64,000 nucleotides of DNA, taken from contig JAIUCV010000003.1 in the NCBI GenBank assembly GCA_026724425.1, positions 57,305,088-57,369,087 of the forward strand, given 5' to 3'. Made by a program: the position numbers and the translations under genes. Source of the stretch: Erythrophleum ivorense (lineage: Eukaryota; Streptophyta; Magnoliopsida; Fabales; Fabaceae). Under the pieces are notes generated by a model. That model worked only from the letters and a program-made list of their open reading frames with translations, searched no databases and was not told where the DNA came from. Position 1 is the stretch's first letter. Each line of letters begins with the position of its first letter. Shown in pieces: positions 13,701-26,130 of the stretch.

Positions 13701-13886
13701 ATATGATTACCATCAAGGGCTAAATAAGTTTTTTTTCCTATCATTTCTCTTTATGTCTTCTAGGGTTTTTTTTAATCCTTTTCTCTTCATCTTCTTCACA
13801 TTCTTCACTATTCTTTTTCTTCCTCTTCTTTTTCTCTGCTTGCACACAAAATCCTATTCAAAGGTTCAAGAATACAAGTAGACAAT

Positions 13887-14145
13887 AAAGGAAGGGATTC
13901 CACCAATGGTCATGAAAGTTATAAACGAAGACATAAATGCAAGAAGTGAACCTCCATCCTAAAATAACAACCAAAAGTGACAACAAAATTAGAAATATTG
14001 TGGACATGTAATTTTTATTCTTGAAAATAAAATAAAATAAAAAATTAGCCTTAACATTTTCACAATCTTTTTTACTTGAATATATCCATCACTTGTGCTT
14101 AGATCATTGAATTTAGTGCCAAAACTTAAAGCCCCAAGCATAAGT
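13887..14145 (-). pseudogene. Fragment of a paralogous ABCG transporter gene (exons equivalent to 6 end, intron, exon 7)
   Basis: This segment aligns with 52609-52860 inside the intact ABCG gene downstream, in the same orientation. On the minus strand it preserves the equivalent of exon 7 as an open frame reading DGGSLLAFMSSFITFM and onward, preceded by a tttta-AG acceptor. Next to it lies the end of exon 6 ending in TSDGYIQ, with a diverged intron between. At the exon 6 junction this copy reads CAA|GTAAAA, a GT donor, where the intact gene has GC. The codon upstream region drifts away by about 14145. No other ABCG exons lie beside it: copia debris follows on the right and LTR C lies to the left. 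It derives from a sister gene rather than a recent copy of the intact one, because intron and exon differ by many substitutions. Confidence 0.85.
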
Positions 14146-14149
14146 TAAA

Positions 14150-14420
14150 AAAGTATACTTTTCTGTTGTATATATCCTTTAGCAACTAAATGAACCTTAT
14201 ATCTTTCAATAGATTCATTTCTCTTTCTTTTTAACTTGAAAATTAATTTGTTTCTAATTGCCTTTTGGCAAGATAAAAGACTAACCAAGTCCTAAACATG
14301 ATTTCTCTTCATCGAATCTATCTTTTGTTCCATTACTCTCATCCACTTTTCTTTAGTAGGGTATGATAGAACTTTTTAAACAGTGTCTAGTTTTTCATCA
14401 TCTTGTGGAGTAACTATGAG
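14150..14420 (-). pseudogene. Ty1/copia reverse-transcriptase fragment
   Basis: Minus-strand translation gives the N-terminal part of a copia reverse transcriptase: an EKWMRVMEQ segment, then KLIFKLKRKRNESIERYK and VHLVAKGYIQQ, with frameshifts and stops in between. The xxKYKARLVAKGxxQ block is a hallmark of plant copia RT. Only about 90 residues remain, with no catalytic YVDD box, so this is a dead scrap. It abuts the ABCG fragment, and the junction is probably a rearrangement. Confidence 0.75.
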
Positions 14421-14544
14421 TATTGCCTTTTTAATCTCAAAATGATAGGCACATCTCTTGGTTATTCTTATGTCATGAGGTTATCTGTGTAACATTCTCA
14501 TATTGTACTAATCTCTCATTTGGATTGATAAGTTGAGCTACAAC

Positions 14545-14653
14545 TATCAATTCCTCATTTTTTTGATACTGTCTCATAAAGAAATATATTTCTATCAATT
14601 CCTCATTTTCTTGATACTATGTCTCATGAAGAAATATATTTCTATCAATTTCT
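14545..14653. repeat. Tandem duplication of a 48-50 bp unit plus a partial third copy
   Basis: The unit beginning tatcaattcctcatttt and ending gaaatatatttc occurs at 14545-14592 and 14593-14642 with two or three substitutions and a two-base length difference. A partial third copy (tatcaatttct) runs directly into the CACTA terminus at 14654. Confidence 0.85.
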
Positions 14654-14905
14654 CACTACAAAAAGTGCTTTTTGTACAATTACAACTGTTGCTAAAGCAT
14701 TAAGTAACTACAGTTTAGACACTTGCTACTATTTAATAGTAGTTGTCTCAATAATCATGGTTAAATAATTTCTATTATTTACAACTATTGCTATTTAGTA
14801 GCGATCTTCTAAAACCATTGTTAAATAATCATAGTTTTTGAAGAAATTGCTTTTATTTAATAGTGGCTATTTAGTAGCAGTTGCAATTGTTACTAAATAA
14901 CTTAA
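14654..14905 (+). mobile_element. Terminal region of a CACTA (En/Spm-like) transposon
   Basis: It begins CACTACAAAAAGTGC, which matches the usual CACTA terminal pattern, and is followed by degenerate subterminal repeats of the type gttgctaaa / ttagtagcagttg, as commonly seen in CACTA ends. The other terminus was not located. It is probably a non-autonomous or truncated copy. Confidence 0.6.
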
Positions 14906-15509
14906 TAACCCTTGGAGACCCAAACTATCATTTTGCATAATTTTCAAATGTTCATCACAATGTTGAGGATCTCCCTTTAAGATGCGTTTCCAAGCACCGT
15001 TTAGCCTTGACACTAGATAAAAGCCATCATCCGCATTCTATTCTGACTAAATGCAACTGATTCATTGTTTTATCTGCCAACCCATCTTTTCTCTATCATT
15101 TCAACTTTTATTTGCTATTCTTTGCCATGTGTCTATTATTCTTAGCCATTTTAAAGGTATTTCCTTCAATATTCTTCCATTTTTTAAGATTTAATGGGTA
15201 ATTGTTAGCTCAAAACATCATTAGGCTATGCTAGAATCCTTGATTATTGCTTTGTTTTGGTTCTTAGGTGTAAATATTTATACATATATATATATATATA
15301 TTTACATTTTTGTATTTTCCACAAAAATGAAATTGAGAATGATAGTGCTTGCCAATAAGTGACATTAAAATGCCTATTATTGTACTGACCAAAATAGGGA
15401 CTTGGAACTAGATGATGTCTGGTTTGCCTATTTATCATCTTTTAGTCATATAGTACTTAAGGTAATATTTCCCTTATTGTTCTCTTGTTTTGGTGGTACA
15501 TATCTTATA
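14906..15509. other. Intergenic stretch, nothing recognised apart from a (TA)n run
   Basis: AT-rich sequence with a short TA repeat near 15283-15301. No coding potential that I can support. Confidence 0.5.
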
Positions 15510-15815
15510 GGGAAAATTAATCATTTGGTCCTTATAATTTGTGTTAATTTTCACTTTGGTCATATAGTTTATTTTTTTTCAAAATAGTCCTTATAATTTT
15601 CAATCATTTTAGTGTTAGTTCCTACATTTTACAAATATTAAAATTCTACTCCTTACCATGTCTATGTGACTTAATGACGTTAATTTTTTGCTGAGGTGGG
15701 TAATGGCTTGTACATATGGTTGCCACATATGTAATAAACTTCTTTCTTTCTTTGAACTATAAGGACTACATTGGAAATTAAGGTAAACTAGAGGGACCAA
15801 ATGATTAATTTTTCC
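15510..15815. mobile_element. MITE-like element with long terminal inverted repeats
   Basis: The left end reads ggaaaattaatcatttggtc and the right end, reverse-complemented, reads ggaaaaattaatcatttggt. The inverted similarity continues for about 60 bp at roughly 75% identity. The unit is about 306 bp and has no coding capacity, so it fits a miniature inverted-repeat element. A target duplication is not clear, so the superfamily is unassigned. Confidence 0.6.
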
Positions 15816-16637
15816 AATAAAGAAAAATGGGCATAAGTGGGACAGTGCCTTTGGGAAATACATGTTATTATGAAATTAGGACATTTAATTTGGAAGTGTG
15901 AATGCCTTAGGAAGAAAATGTTAATTTTTGTATTAATGGGTTTAGCTCATCTTATGAGGGAGAAAATGTGTGACAAAGGCACAATACCAAGTGGGCATGT
16001 TTTTCCTGCATGACTGCACTTAAAGGGAATTTGGTAAATATACTTACATCATACATATATATATTAATTATGCAAAATAGTAATATGCAAGTTACTCTTG
16101 TCTAAGCAAACCCATAATTTTAAACTACTCATAATTTTCTTCTCACCTTTCATGTACCATGAGCTAAAATGCGATGGTTTCAATCCCACCTAAACCCATT
16201 GAAGAGGCTTTGGGATTATCTCCATTCAAGCCAAAGAAAGCATGAGCTCTTTCATTCTACCTTTCATGTATATTATTCTACAACTCAAGTTTTGATGTTT
16301 CTCATCTTTCTGAGTTCCTCTTTTAGTAAATTATAATTTTTGTTATTGAAATATTGAAAATTGGATATACATCCTATACAACGATGTGAAGTCATGCCCA
16401 TAAAAAGATGTGCATGTTATATGGTTTATACTGGTTTGAATTTGGCTTTTCTTTACTTTGGAGAGGTGTGTTCTGCTTTCCCTATAGCCTTGTCATTACA
16501 CTTAACCTTAATGGTATAGGCCTTGCATGCACCTTACACCTTTCTTATCTCATAGCTTTGCTTGCTCTTCATCATCTCCTCCTGCATGCAAATTCCTTCA
16601 CCATTGATGGCAACATCTCCTTATGCTCTTTGTCCAT
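15816..16637. other. Unique-looking spacer holding the target site of the inverted gypsy LTR
   Basis: No gene is recognised. A 120-codon plus-strand frame starts at 16408, but its last 40 or so codons lie inside the copia LTR starting at 16644 and the rest has no known motif, so it is not called. The sequence tccat at 16633-16637 is the left target duplication of the inverted gypsy LTR. Confidence 0.5.
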
Positions 16638-16643
16638 TGTAAC

Positions 16644-18234
16644 TGTTGGAGATTGTGCCATAGGGCAATCATTGTATTGTGAACATTGTTTTTATTATGA
16701 AATAAGAGTTTTCTTTTTATTAAATTATTATATTATTTGCATGTTTATATATAATAATATCTATGGATAAATTATTTTTTTGAATTATCCAAAATATCCC
16801 TAATCAATCATCCTTGTGGAAACAACAATGAATTAAGATTAATATGATTTTGATTAATTAAGTGTTAATCATGTATGATGATATGAATCAAAATCATAGG
16901 CGTGTGTTAGAGAACAGGACGCTGGATAAACCCATTATGAGATAAGCTACATGGATTAGGTCATAAGTTTATCTCATATATAACCATGTTATTGATCCCT
17001 TAGACCTGGGATCACCATAGATTCCTACATGAAGGACACTGTACTTTGGCATAGTCTAATGTTACCTTTGATTAGGTGATTATAAAGACTATGATCAAGT
17101 ATAATAGAATCCATGCAGAGGAAGATGAGTGGTTAAGATAGAATTTGTCCCTCTAATTAATAGAGAGATATCTCTGGGCCCCTCGATGAGTTGACTGAGA
17201 AATGCATGACCATGCTCAGATGAAAAGGGTTCCATCTTATATCAGTCTGCTCGAAGATCGAGAAAGTTATGATCGAGCAAGTTGAGGATGACATTTCCAT
17301 GCCTCATACTCGATCTAGATATGGTGTGACAAAAGGGATATGATAAGGTTATAAGATAGGTTGCATCGGATCATCGATTTTATATGATTTGGGTAGTCAA
17401 ATATCTTGCTAGAGGCCGCTTGTGATTTGTGGGTCAAACAGTGCAGTTGGCCCACTGCCAACATCATATGGGCCTGCAGGGTCGCACACAAAAACAGACC
17501 AACTAGGGCTAAAATGTTCACATTTATTGAATCAGAAATGTGTCTAGATTCAATGAATATCTAGGATGGAGGAATTATTTATATATATATATATAAATAA
17601 TTAAATGTTAAATATATTATATATATATATGTATATTATATATATGTATATATATGTATATTATATATATGTATATATATATATATATGAATTAATTTAA
17701 ATTTGATTCTATTAGATAGATTTAAATTTAAACTATAAGATATATTTGAATTTAAACTAATAGATATATTTAATTAATTTTGATAAATTAAATATATCTG
17801 AAACTTTAGTTTATAAATAGAGGTTTCCATATCAGAAAAGAAAAGTTAGAGCTGCCTCCAAAATCTTTAGAGAGAGGGACACTGTACGGACATCATACGA
17901 AATTGTACGAAATGTCGTATGGACTGTACGGAAACTCTAAATCCTTAGAGAGAGAGACATCATACAAAAATTGTACGAAACGTTGCACGGACTGTACGAA
18001 AATTGTACGGACAGGCTGCTAGCACATCGTTTGAGTTGCTGAACCCCGTTCATGTAGATACCAATAGAGGGCGGTTAGTCCCTGTGATCTAAACAAAAGT
18101 AAACAACAAACTTAATCGACAGAAAAGGTAATTCTCTAAACCTATTCGGTTTAAACGATTTTGACGGATCTTTGGTGGGAATTGGAGTAAAAATTTTAAA
18201 TGTTTCCACTGTGTGCCTCCTATAATTCTCAATA
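16644..18234 (+). mobile_element. Ty1/copia solo LTR nested in gypsy LTR D, TSD GTAAC
   Basis: It starts TGTTGGAGATTGTGCC and ends near CTCAATA. Perfect pentamers GTAAC flank it at 16639-16643 and 18235-18239. The start and the text that follows (gggcaatcattgtattg) resemble LTRs of plant copia elements. A TATA-like ttataaatag lies at about 17811-17820, ahead of a stretch with repeated tgtacg(g/a)a motifs (17884-18010). The last base pair is TA rather than CA, compatible with C-to-T decay. No internal region is present. Confidence 0.88.
17578..17690. repeat. (TA)n-rich microsatellite inside the copia LTR
   Basis: Long alternating TA/ATGTATA runs with short interruptions, just upstream of the TATA-like sequence of the copia LTR. 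Confidence 0.9.
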
Positions 18235-21200
18235 GTAACACTATAAAATTCTAGCTCATTTTATAACGTTCATAAGCTTCACATCATTATTTTCATGAGA
18301 GCACATGAAAAAGGGACAAAAAATAATGAGTTTATTTGTGTTGTGTCATACTTAAAAATTGTAATAAGTGTCATGTGGACAGTGTGAGCTTATACTATAC
18401 ATTTTCATATTTAATTACATCCTTTGCATCACAAAATTATGCCCATAACTCATGGAAACCGAAATGAAGCATGGAATATGGAGATTCATTCTTGGCTAGA
18501 TTTGCTCTAGTTTCTGATTAAATTTTGAAAAATCATAACTAATTTTAGAAAAATATAAATCATGCAATCTTGGTCATTCTGGGAAGCTATAGATGTCTAC
18601 TTCACATTAAAAATATGCTCAGACCATAACATTTGTCACAGAGGATGTTTGACATCTAAAATGGTCAAAAGGTCTGACTGCATTTTGGAATTGATACAGA
18701 ATTCTACATAAAATTTTGAAAATGTCCAATTAATTCCAAAAAAATCTAATCCATGCAAATGGTACCAATATGGAAATCTGTGGATGTTAACTAGAGAGAA
18801 AAAATATCTCTTGACTAGTTCATTATGCTTAAACCTTGAAATTCAATGGAACAATACCTCTGGTCGGATAAAATTACTGATGCTGGACAGAAAATTCAAA
18901 AATTCATACCTCCCTCTCTAGACCTCTAAATGAGATGCTTCTAGTTGGCACGAGTCACTGTGATTATATAGTTTCTCTGTATAAAATTTCATAGCAATTG
19001 AACATCATTTGGGCCTCATGTGATAGAATTCATTTTCAGACCATATGAATAGTGCAACAAACCAAGACCATACATTTTGCCAACTTTAAAAAATTATCAA
19101 ATATTCTGTAGACCTTTGAAAATTATAATCTTTAACTTCCCAAAAATCTCTTAACGATACCTAATTTCATACCAAATCTTAGATCAAGACTAGCTCATTT
19201 GGCCAAAATGTGACATAGGGTTTCATTATAGTCAAATTTAGCTCCACATGGGGTACCAAACTTACCAAATGGCTTTCCCTTGGTCTTGGCACCTTTTGGG
19301 CAATTTTAAAAGTACATTTAAGACTTGTGTGAGTTGCTCAAATGGTCCCAAACCTCATGCATCTCATTTTGGCCTTTTCATCCACACATATGCATATTTC
19401 CATAAATTCATCCATGAAGCTATCTTTGTCATACATACTCAATTCACATTCTATCCTTCACATAACACATACTTTCATTTCTACATCATATAATAGCATA
19501 ATTATACATGTCTCAAGGGTCATAGACCATTTTCAGCAATAATATACATCATGAAACATTATTATGGTTCCAAAAAGATAAAAGCTAGGCATATGGTTGT
19601 CAATCTTCTTTCTTCAATATTGTTGGCTCCCATGACCATGTCCACTTAGTCCACCTAGCATATTAGATCATTAGAAAGGAGGGGATGAGATTCAAAGAAT
19701 CCTAATAGCTCATCTCCCATTCAATCATACATAATATATGCAAAGCAAGTCTTGAAAATACTTGCATGAATAAAATGGAAGTCATAAACATTCAAAAAGT
19801 AAGTTTGGCATGTGAACAAGTCATATAAAATATTCAAGAGCTCACCAAGTGTTTGGATTGGTCTCACACTTTTTCTCATGGATTTTGAACTTACCTCACC
19901 CTTTCTTTAGGAGCTTTGGACTCAACCATACTCTTGGGAGCCCACTTTGCTTTTGGGAGATTCTTTGATATATCTCAACCAATCTCATCCTCACCAAGGT
20001 TAAGAGTTTTTAGCCTTTCCATACTCAAGCAAACTCAAACAAACATCATATATTCATTTGAGAACATAATATCTCATCATGAAGTCATGGCATATAGAAT
20101 CATGTTAGCATACTTCCATGGCTTGAAAATACATATGCACACATTCTAAAACAAGTTAAACACACATCCATGTATGAGAGAAGGTGGAGAGAGTTACCTT
20201 AGAAGCAATTACACACTTTTTCCTTAAACCTTGAGTCCTCTCCCTTGACCTCACATACCCATGAAGGTAGAGATCATTTCTCTTAGCCTAGACACACTAA
20301 AAAAAACATGAATTACTCATGGGAACAAGCCTTGGCATTATACACACTTTACATGATGCTACTTTGGTTTATGGTTCCATTATGCTTCCATAAGGCACTT
20401 AATGAAGCAACTACAAAAAATCATGATCTTGGCTCCCTTCTCTCCTTTAATCTATGATTCTTGACTCCATTTAGACTCCTTGGGGTCATCACACAATTAT
20501 TTTAAGGAGCCTAGTTAGGAGTTGCTTCATTATGTTACATTATGGAACCTATACCTCCATCTCACTATCTATGGTTTCTAAAATTTTTTCAAGGCTTTCT
20601 CTCATCCTCTTCCATCATATATGACTCAAAAATAAGTTTAGAGAAAATTAAAACACTCCTTAGCTACTCCCCTCATGCTTGGTTGAGACAATGCAAGAAT
20701 TTCGGGTTCATGAAGTTTGTAATTTTTCCTTGAAAGGAGAGGCAATTGGGAGCCTTCCTAGGGGTCTTGGGAATTCAAACAAACACTTATATAAGTTAAG
20801 TAATTCTTGAATCTAATCAGATTTTTTCATATGTTCAAGAATCCCTAACTTTGCTATCTTGAATTCTAATAGTTTATTTTGATCCCTAATTGCTTTATTG
20901 GATCCCTCATGCCTCAAAGCCTTACTTGCTATCATGTTTAGACCAGAATTAGACCCCTATTATACAGCCCCTATTCTGACCAAAATCATAAAGGAAAAGA
21001 AATTCAAAAAGAAGCAACTAAGCCCACTTTGCTTACCTTGTTTACAAGCTTTCCAAGAGAGCTTCCTTATGCTATCAAGAACTCTCTCAAATCCTCTCTT
21101 CCCTCTCCTAAATGAACCACATATCAGCACCAAATTAAATGCCAAAACCATGAAAAGGAAGAGGAAGAAGAGGGGAAGAAGTTTAACAAGGCAAGGAGTA

Positions 21201-21933
21201 GGAAAAAGTGGCTAAAACTTACACTTTTCAAAGCTTCTTCTTCCTTCCTTGGCCTCCCTTCTTATGCGCCACTCTCAGCCCTTCTTAATTTTGTTTTAAT
21301 GTGTGGGAGAGTTGGTGAGGAGATCTGACTAGAGGTGGGATGTTTTTATAAGCCTAGGGATTCATTTAAGTAACTTTCAAAATTTACAATTTAGTCCCTT
21401 TTTATAGTTTTATTCGTTTGGGCTCATTTCAACTTCTTTCTAAGAACTATTTTTTCCATCATATTTCTTAGGCTCTTAATCATAATAATTGCCTTTGTAA
21501 TTACTCAAAGAGGATCTGAAACCCTCCCAAACAGTTCGGTTAAAGTTTTAGTCAACTGACGGCCGAAATTACTCACTAGAGAGGTTTCAACTGTTCTAGG
21601 GATTCTCATAATTTTTAGGGCTTCTGAGAATCCTAGAAAACTCAAATTTTTTGTTTAAAAAGTCCTCCTGTGATTTTTCTAAACTTTTCAAAAATTACAA
21701 AAATGCCCCTACTTTCTTCGGCAAATTTTCTAAGCTCTTCTGGCTTTGGTTTTTAGACATCTCAAATCTCAAATCCTCATTTTCTAATATTTAAAATTTT
21801 ATCATAATTTTAGTTGACCCTAATGTTTTTTATTTCGAGGACTTCCTTTTATATTTGACCCATTTATGACGTTTATGGAAAAATTGAACATCGCGTTTCT
21901 CACATTTACAGAGGGATTGGATGTTACATCCAC

Positions 21934-24129
21934 CATTTACTCTTCGTCTTTATGTCACTTGGATGTTGTTGGGCCTTTACATTTTAGGGCAGTTTTTCTT
22001 ATTTCTATTCTAGATGACCTACCTTTGATTAATAAAAAAAGATGAATTATTTTTATACAATTATGAGGTCAGAGCAATAATTGTATATGTTTAACCATGA
22101 TCATTTAACTAATATTGTGATTGTGTGTTTATGTACTGGTAGGGATGGACCTAGGTTATAGATTTTAGAAGTAGTCACACCTCTAAAATTTTTTATATGT
22201 ATTATGTATGTATATATAGTATTACTTTTTCTTTAAAATTTTTAAATTTGCCTCTTACAATTTTTTTTATCTATCTCATTTAATGTTTTACAGTATTAAA
22301 CACATATTTTTAAAGACATAATTACTTTTTATATTGATCATAAAAGTGAATTTTGTAAAAAAATAAAGTATAATAAAATATATTAAAATTTCTCTAATAA
22401 GCTTTTCATCTATGCTTTCCAAGAATGATTAGTAATATATTCATTACAACAAAAATTGTGTTTACCCATTGAACATGTAATAAGTAAATTTAAAATTTCA
22501 GTAAAAAATCAAAGAGTTCTAATTGAAAATTTAGCTAGGTAATTTGTCGATTTTTTTCGCTGTTGGTATTTTCTTTCTCTCTTCCATTGAACATTTAATC
22601 AATAAGTTTAAAATTTCAATGAAAAATCAAAAAATTCTAACTAAAAATTTAGCCAAATAATCTGTTAATTTTTTTGCTATTGGTATTTTATTTGAACTTT
22701 AATTTAGTTGGAATATAGTAAAATTTTCTTTCTCTCTCTTCTATCATATCATTGGTAGCTTTTCAATCTTTAAAGATAAAATTATATTTAACATATAATT
22801 AATGAATAACTAATAATATTAATAAAAAATTAAATGGTAAAGATTAATAAATAAATAATAATGTAAAAAATTAACATAAATGATAAGTAAACAATTTAAA
22901 AAACAAAATAAAAAAGTAAGTAATATTTATTTAATTATTTAAAAAATTTAATTATAATTTTTGTAAAAAAATTGTGGTTAAAAATTATGTACTTGTTGGA
23001 AATAAATTTTAAAGCTATTTTTTATTTTTAACACAATAATAAAAATAGTAAATTTTTTTATAATTAATAATTTATGTTATGTTCATTTTTATTTATGCTA
23101 TTCTTATTAATATTATTATGCATTTTCTCACTAGTTGTTTCTTTGTTATTCATCTTTTTTTAGTTTTTAGGTTTTTTAGGTATGTGATAAACACTTTTTT
23201 GTCTAGGTTTACTTTCTCTTAATATTCTTTTTCTAAATCAAATTAAAAAAAATTAATGATCAAAACAAATTCTTAATTCTTTGTATTCAATTCCTGCTTC
23301 TTGTCTAGATTAAAAAAAATTAATAATCAAAAGTGAAATGAAATAAGAAGTAATAAATAAAACCAAATGAAAAGAAAACTCAAATATAGTAAAAATAAGA
23401 AGATTTATGCATATTACAAACATAATAGATTAGAAACATAAAAGAAAACACAAAATATAGTAACAATCAAAACTGATTCCAATTTATAGATTCTAATCTA
23501 ATGTTGAAATCAAATAAAAAATTAGTAACACGAAAACATAAATGAATTCAAGAGAAATAATCAAATATGAAATAAGAAAGAAGAGAATGAAGAAGGAAAC
23601 TTGAATCGAAAAAAAAAATGACAAGGACCATTGAACTAGTAGAAAATATGTTACAGATAAAATGTGAGAATAGAGGAGGAAACAAACTAACTAGATGAGA
23701 TAAAATGAGAGAGAAGAAATTTAGATAGAAAGAAAGGAAAAACATTTGATGATTTGGTGAGTAAAATGAATTTTATTTCATTTTCATTTTGCTTTTGTTT
23801 CCCCTCCTTATCACTCCTTTTATTATTTCCTTCTTTCATGCCAATTTTAATTATCACTACAGGCATTTTAAAATTTTTATCTTTAGTATCCTAATATATA
23901 AATTTATAAAGTAATAAATATTAAATATAAAAAAGGTTTCAATATGAAATAATATCCTTTAAAAAATAACTAAATTAAATTGCATAAAAACAAAATTAAC
24001 AATCAATCTTCATCTTGTTCATTCTTCCTTTTCTTCCTCGTCCTCCTTCTCACTATCTCTATTAATATGAGACATATTTGACCTATGTACAAAACTTAGA
24101 CTAGCTTCATCTTCACTTTAGTGTTGTTT
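21934..24129. other. AT-rich intergenic region, no gene seen
   Basis: More than 2 kb of very AT-rich sequence with poly-A/T runs. Short frames (such as a Phe/Leu/Ser-rich one at 23548-23745 on the minus strand) have only low-complexity composition. A similar phrase around attaaaatttcaaataaaaatc occurs at about 22480 and 22600, suggesting an old local duplication. Confidence 0.5.
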
Positions 24130-24790
24130 GAAAAAAATTAATTCTCATGTAAGTGATTCAATTTGTCTTTGTTCTTCAAGCTCAGTATTGCAAGTATGTA
24201 ATGTAAAAGCCAAAAATTCTTTTCTTATCATTTCTTGTATATATTTAGAATGATTATATGTTAAGGCTTGAGAGTTGAAGTATATAGATATTAGATTTCC
24301 AAATATATTATGTAATATACTCCTTAAACCATATACGAAGCCTTTTTTCCCCTCCCAAAGCATTCATTTGTTACTCCAGTTTTGATATATGTTCTCATTT
24401 ACTTTATGCCACATTTTTTTCTTCTTGATACTTATTGTAGAAGTGAATAAAAGAAGTTAAGACCATAAAATTGTAATAACATATGTAAATTAAATATAAA
24501 AAAAAACTTACATATGTAATTTCAAAGTTTTTATTTACCTAGACACCAAATGATTTATGAGGCTTAAAAGAGACCTTAGAACATGTTAAGTCTCTTCCTA
24601 ATTCTTGAGCCTTTAAAATAAAATTTCTTTAGTTAAATATATATGTATATATACATATATTTAAAATTATGAGTAAAAGTTTTTAAAAAATAAAATTAGT
24701 TACCAATCTCCTTCTTTGATTAAATATTGAAATATAACCTCCTGTATGTTGAGATAAATCATACTTAAAGTTGGAGGCTTTTTTTTTATT
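24130..24790 (-). pseudogene. CACTA/En-Spm accessory (Ptta/TNP1-type) protein fragment
   Basis: Minus-strand translation shows pieces resembling the plant Ptta/En/Spm transposase-associated family: a DLSQHTGGYISIFNQRRRL piece near 24715-24775, a KAQELGRDLTCSKVSFKPHK piece near 24545-24615, and a GKKGFVYGLRS piece within 24145-24363. These correspond to the HTGGS...RR, ELGR and GRVYGLGS landmarks I recall for the family. The pieces lie in order but in different frames with AT-rich gaps, so it is a remnant possibly retaining an intron. Family identification rests on these short motifs. Confidence 0.5.
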
Positions 24791-25353
24791 TTTTAAATTT
24801 GTGTGCTCTTTGATTGGAATTCTTCAATAGCCCACTTTCTTAATTGGAATTCTAATTTTCAAACGTCATTGACTAGATATCTTAAATGGATAATTACTTT
24901 TTTCTTTTAATTTAAATGAATTTGATTGTGATCTTAAAAATTCCAATAGTAATAGTTCTATAATAAAAGTTTTACTTATTAATAAAAATAAAAAAATATT
25001 ATAATAATCTAATAAATAATTAGGAAAAATAACTGAAATTCTAAAACCCATAAATTTTGGTATTATGTAAGAATATATCTCCAATTATTCCAAATCCCTT
25101 CATATTTACTTTTAAAAATATTTACTATATAGGAACGAAATGCATTATTATTTAGTCTAAATCTATATAAAATAAATGTGTATAGGTTAAATTAATAAGT
25201 AATTAAAAATTATAACAAATTTAAATAATATACAAAAATTAAATAATAACTCATTATTGTCTAGTTCAATAAATTATTTTTAAACTATTTCTTCAATTGG
25301 AGCTTGAATCTTTTCATGCATTGAAGGAGAATTGCTTTGAGGTTGTGATTAAG
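24791..25353. other. AT-rich spacer left of the truncated chromovirus LTR
   Basis: No coding or repeat feature recognised. Around 25354 the sequence switches to LTR-like text (ccctatgtcaagatttgacc), which marks the truncation point of the next element. Confidence 0.5.
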
Positions 25354-26130
25354 CCCTATGTCAAGATTTGACCAAATGACCTCCTCTTGGTTTGAAACTT
25401 GGTATGCTTATAGGTTTTGTCTAGGGCTTTTTAAGAAGCTAAAGTGCATATTATTTGGAGCTCTAGAGAATATTTGGTGAATTTTTAAATTTGGCAAATT
25501 CCTATGGATTTGGTACTGTCACTATGCAATTGGTTTGAATTTTCATCTGTCATTCATGAGGCAAATGGTGCCTAATGGCTATAAAATTTTATAGAGAGAA
25601 ATTAGACATTTATAGTGACCTATACCAATTAGAAACACCTTAATTGGAGGTTTGTAGAGAGAGAAATTATTTTATGAAATTTTGTGTCAGTATCAGGGAT
25701 GCCAACAGACCTTGGCTATTGTTCAATTAGTTTTTGAGGTCTCAAGGCTTTTGAACTGGTCTAGACTTATTTTCTCTTTCTAGTTAACATATATAATTTT
25801 TCAAATTGGTATAGTTTTCCCAAATTGGATTTTTTTTGAAATTAATTATGAATTTTTGAAATTCATATTAGTAAATTGTATCAGAAATGCTAGGTAGTCT
25901 GACCTTGTGAGATTTTTTGTTGTCAAATGTGATTCAAATGATGTTATTATGGCTTGGAATATTTTTAATATAAAGTTAACATCCAAAGCTTTTTACAAAG
26001 CTATTGTTTGCTAGATTTCTATTTTTTTAAAATTAATTATAATTTTTCAAAGTTGGGGCCAAAAAGCTGAATTTTGGACCTACGGGAAAATTTGTAATTT
26101 TTTAGATTTTGGCTTCATATCTGTGGTTCA

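Larger units (their letters stand above)
16638..21928 (-). mobile_element. Inverted solo gypsy LTR (copy D), split by a copia LTR; TSD TCCAT/TCCAC
   Basis: Read on the minus strand this is a full LTR: it starts TGTAACATCCAATCC at 21928, carries the usual blocks (minisatellite region about 19850-20030, gagattcaaagaatc near 19690, cataactcatggaaaccg near 18445) and ends ...GTTACA at 16638. Six bases inside the 16638 end it is interrupted by the copia LTR at 16644-18234 with its duplication. Without that insert it is about 3.7 kb, the family length. Flanking pentamers are tccat (16633-16637) and tccac (21929-21933), differing by one transition. Plus-strand frames in 19.2-21.2 kb are antisense shadows of the LTR. 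Confidence 0.88.

Noticed and set aside
16408..16770. 120-codon plus-strand frame rich in Leu/Cys
   Set aside because: It crosses the start of the copia LTR at 16644, has no known motif and no splice or promoter context.
20898..21215. 105-codon plus-strand frame with a basic C terminus
   Set aside because: It lies antisense in the inverted gypsy LTR; the equivalent parts of the other LTR copies carry no conserved protein.
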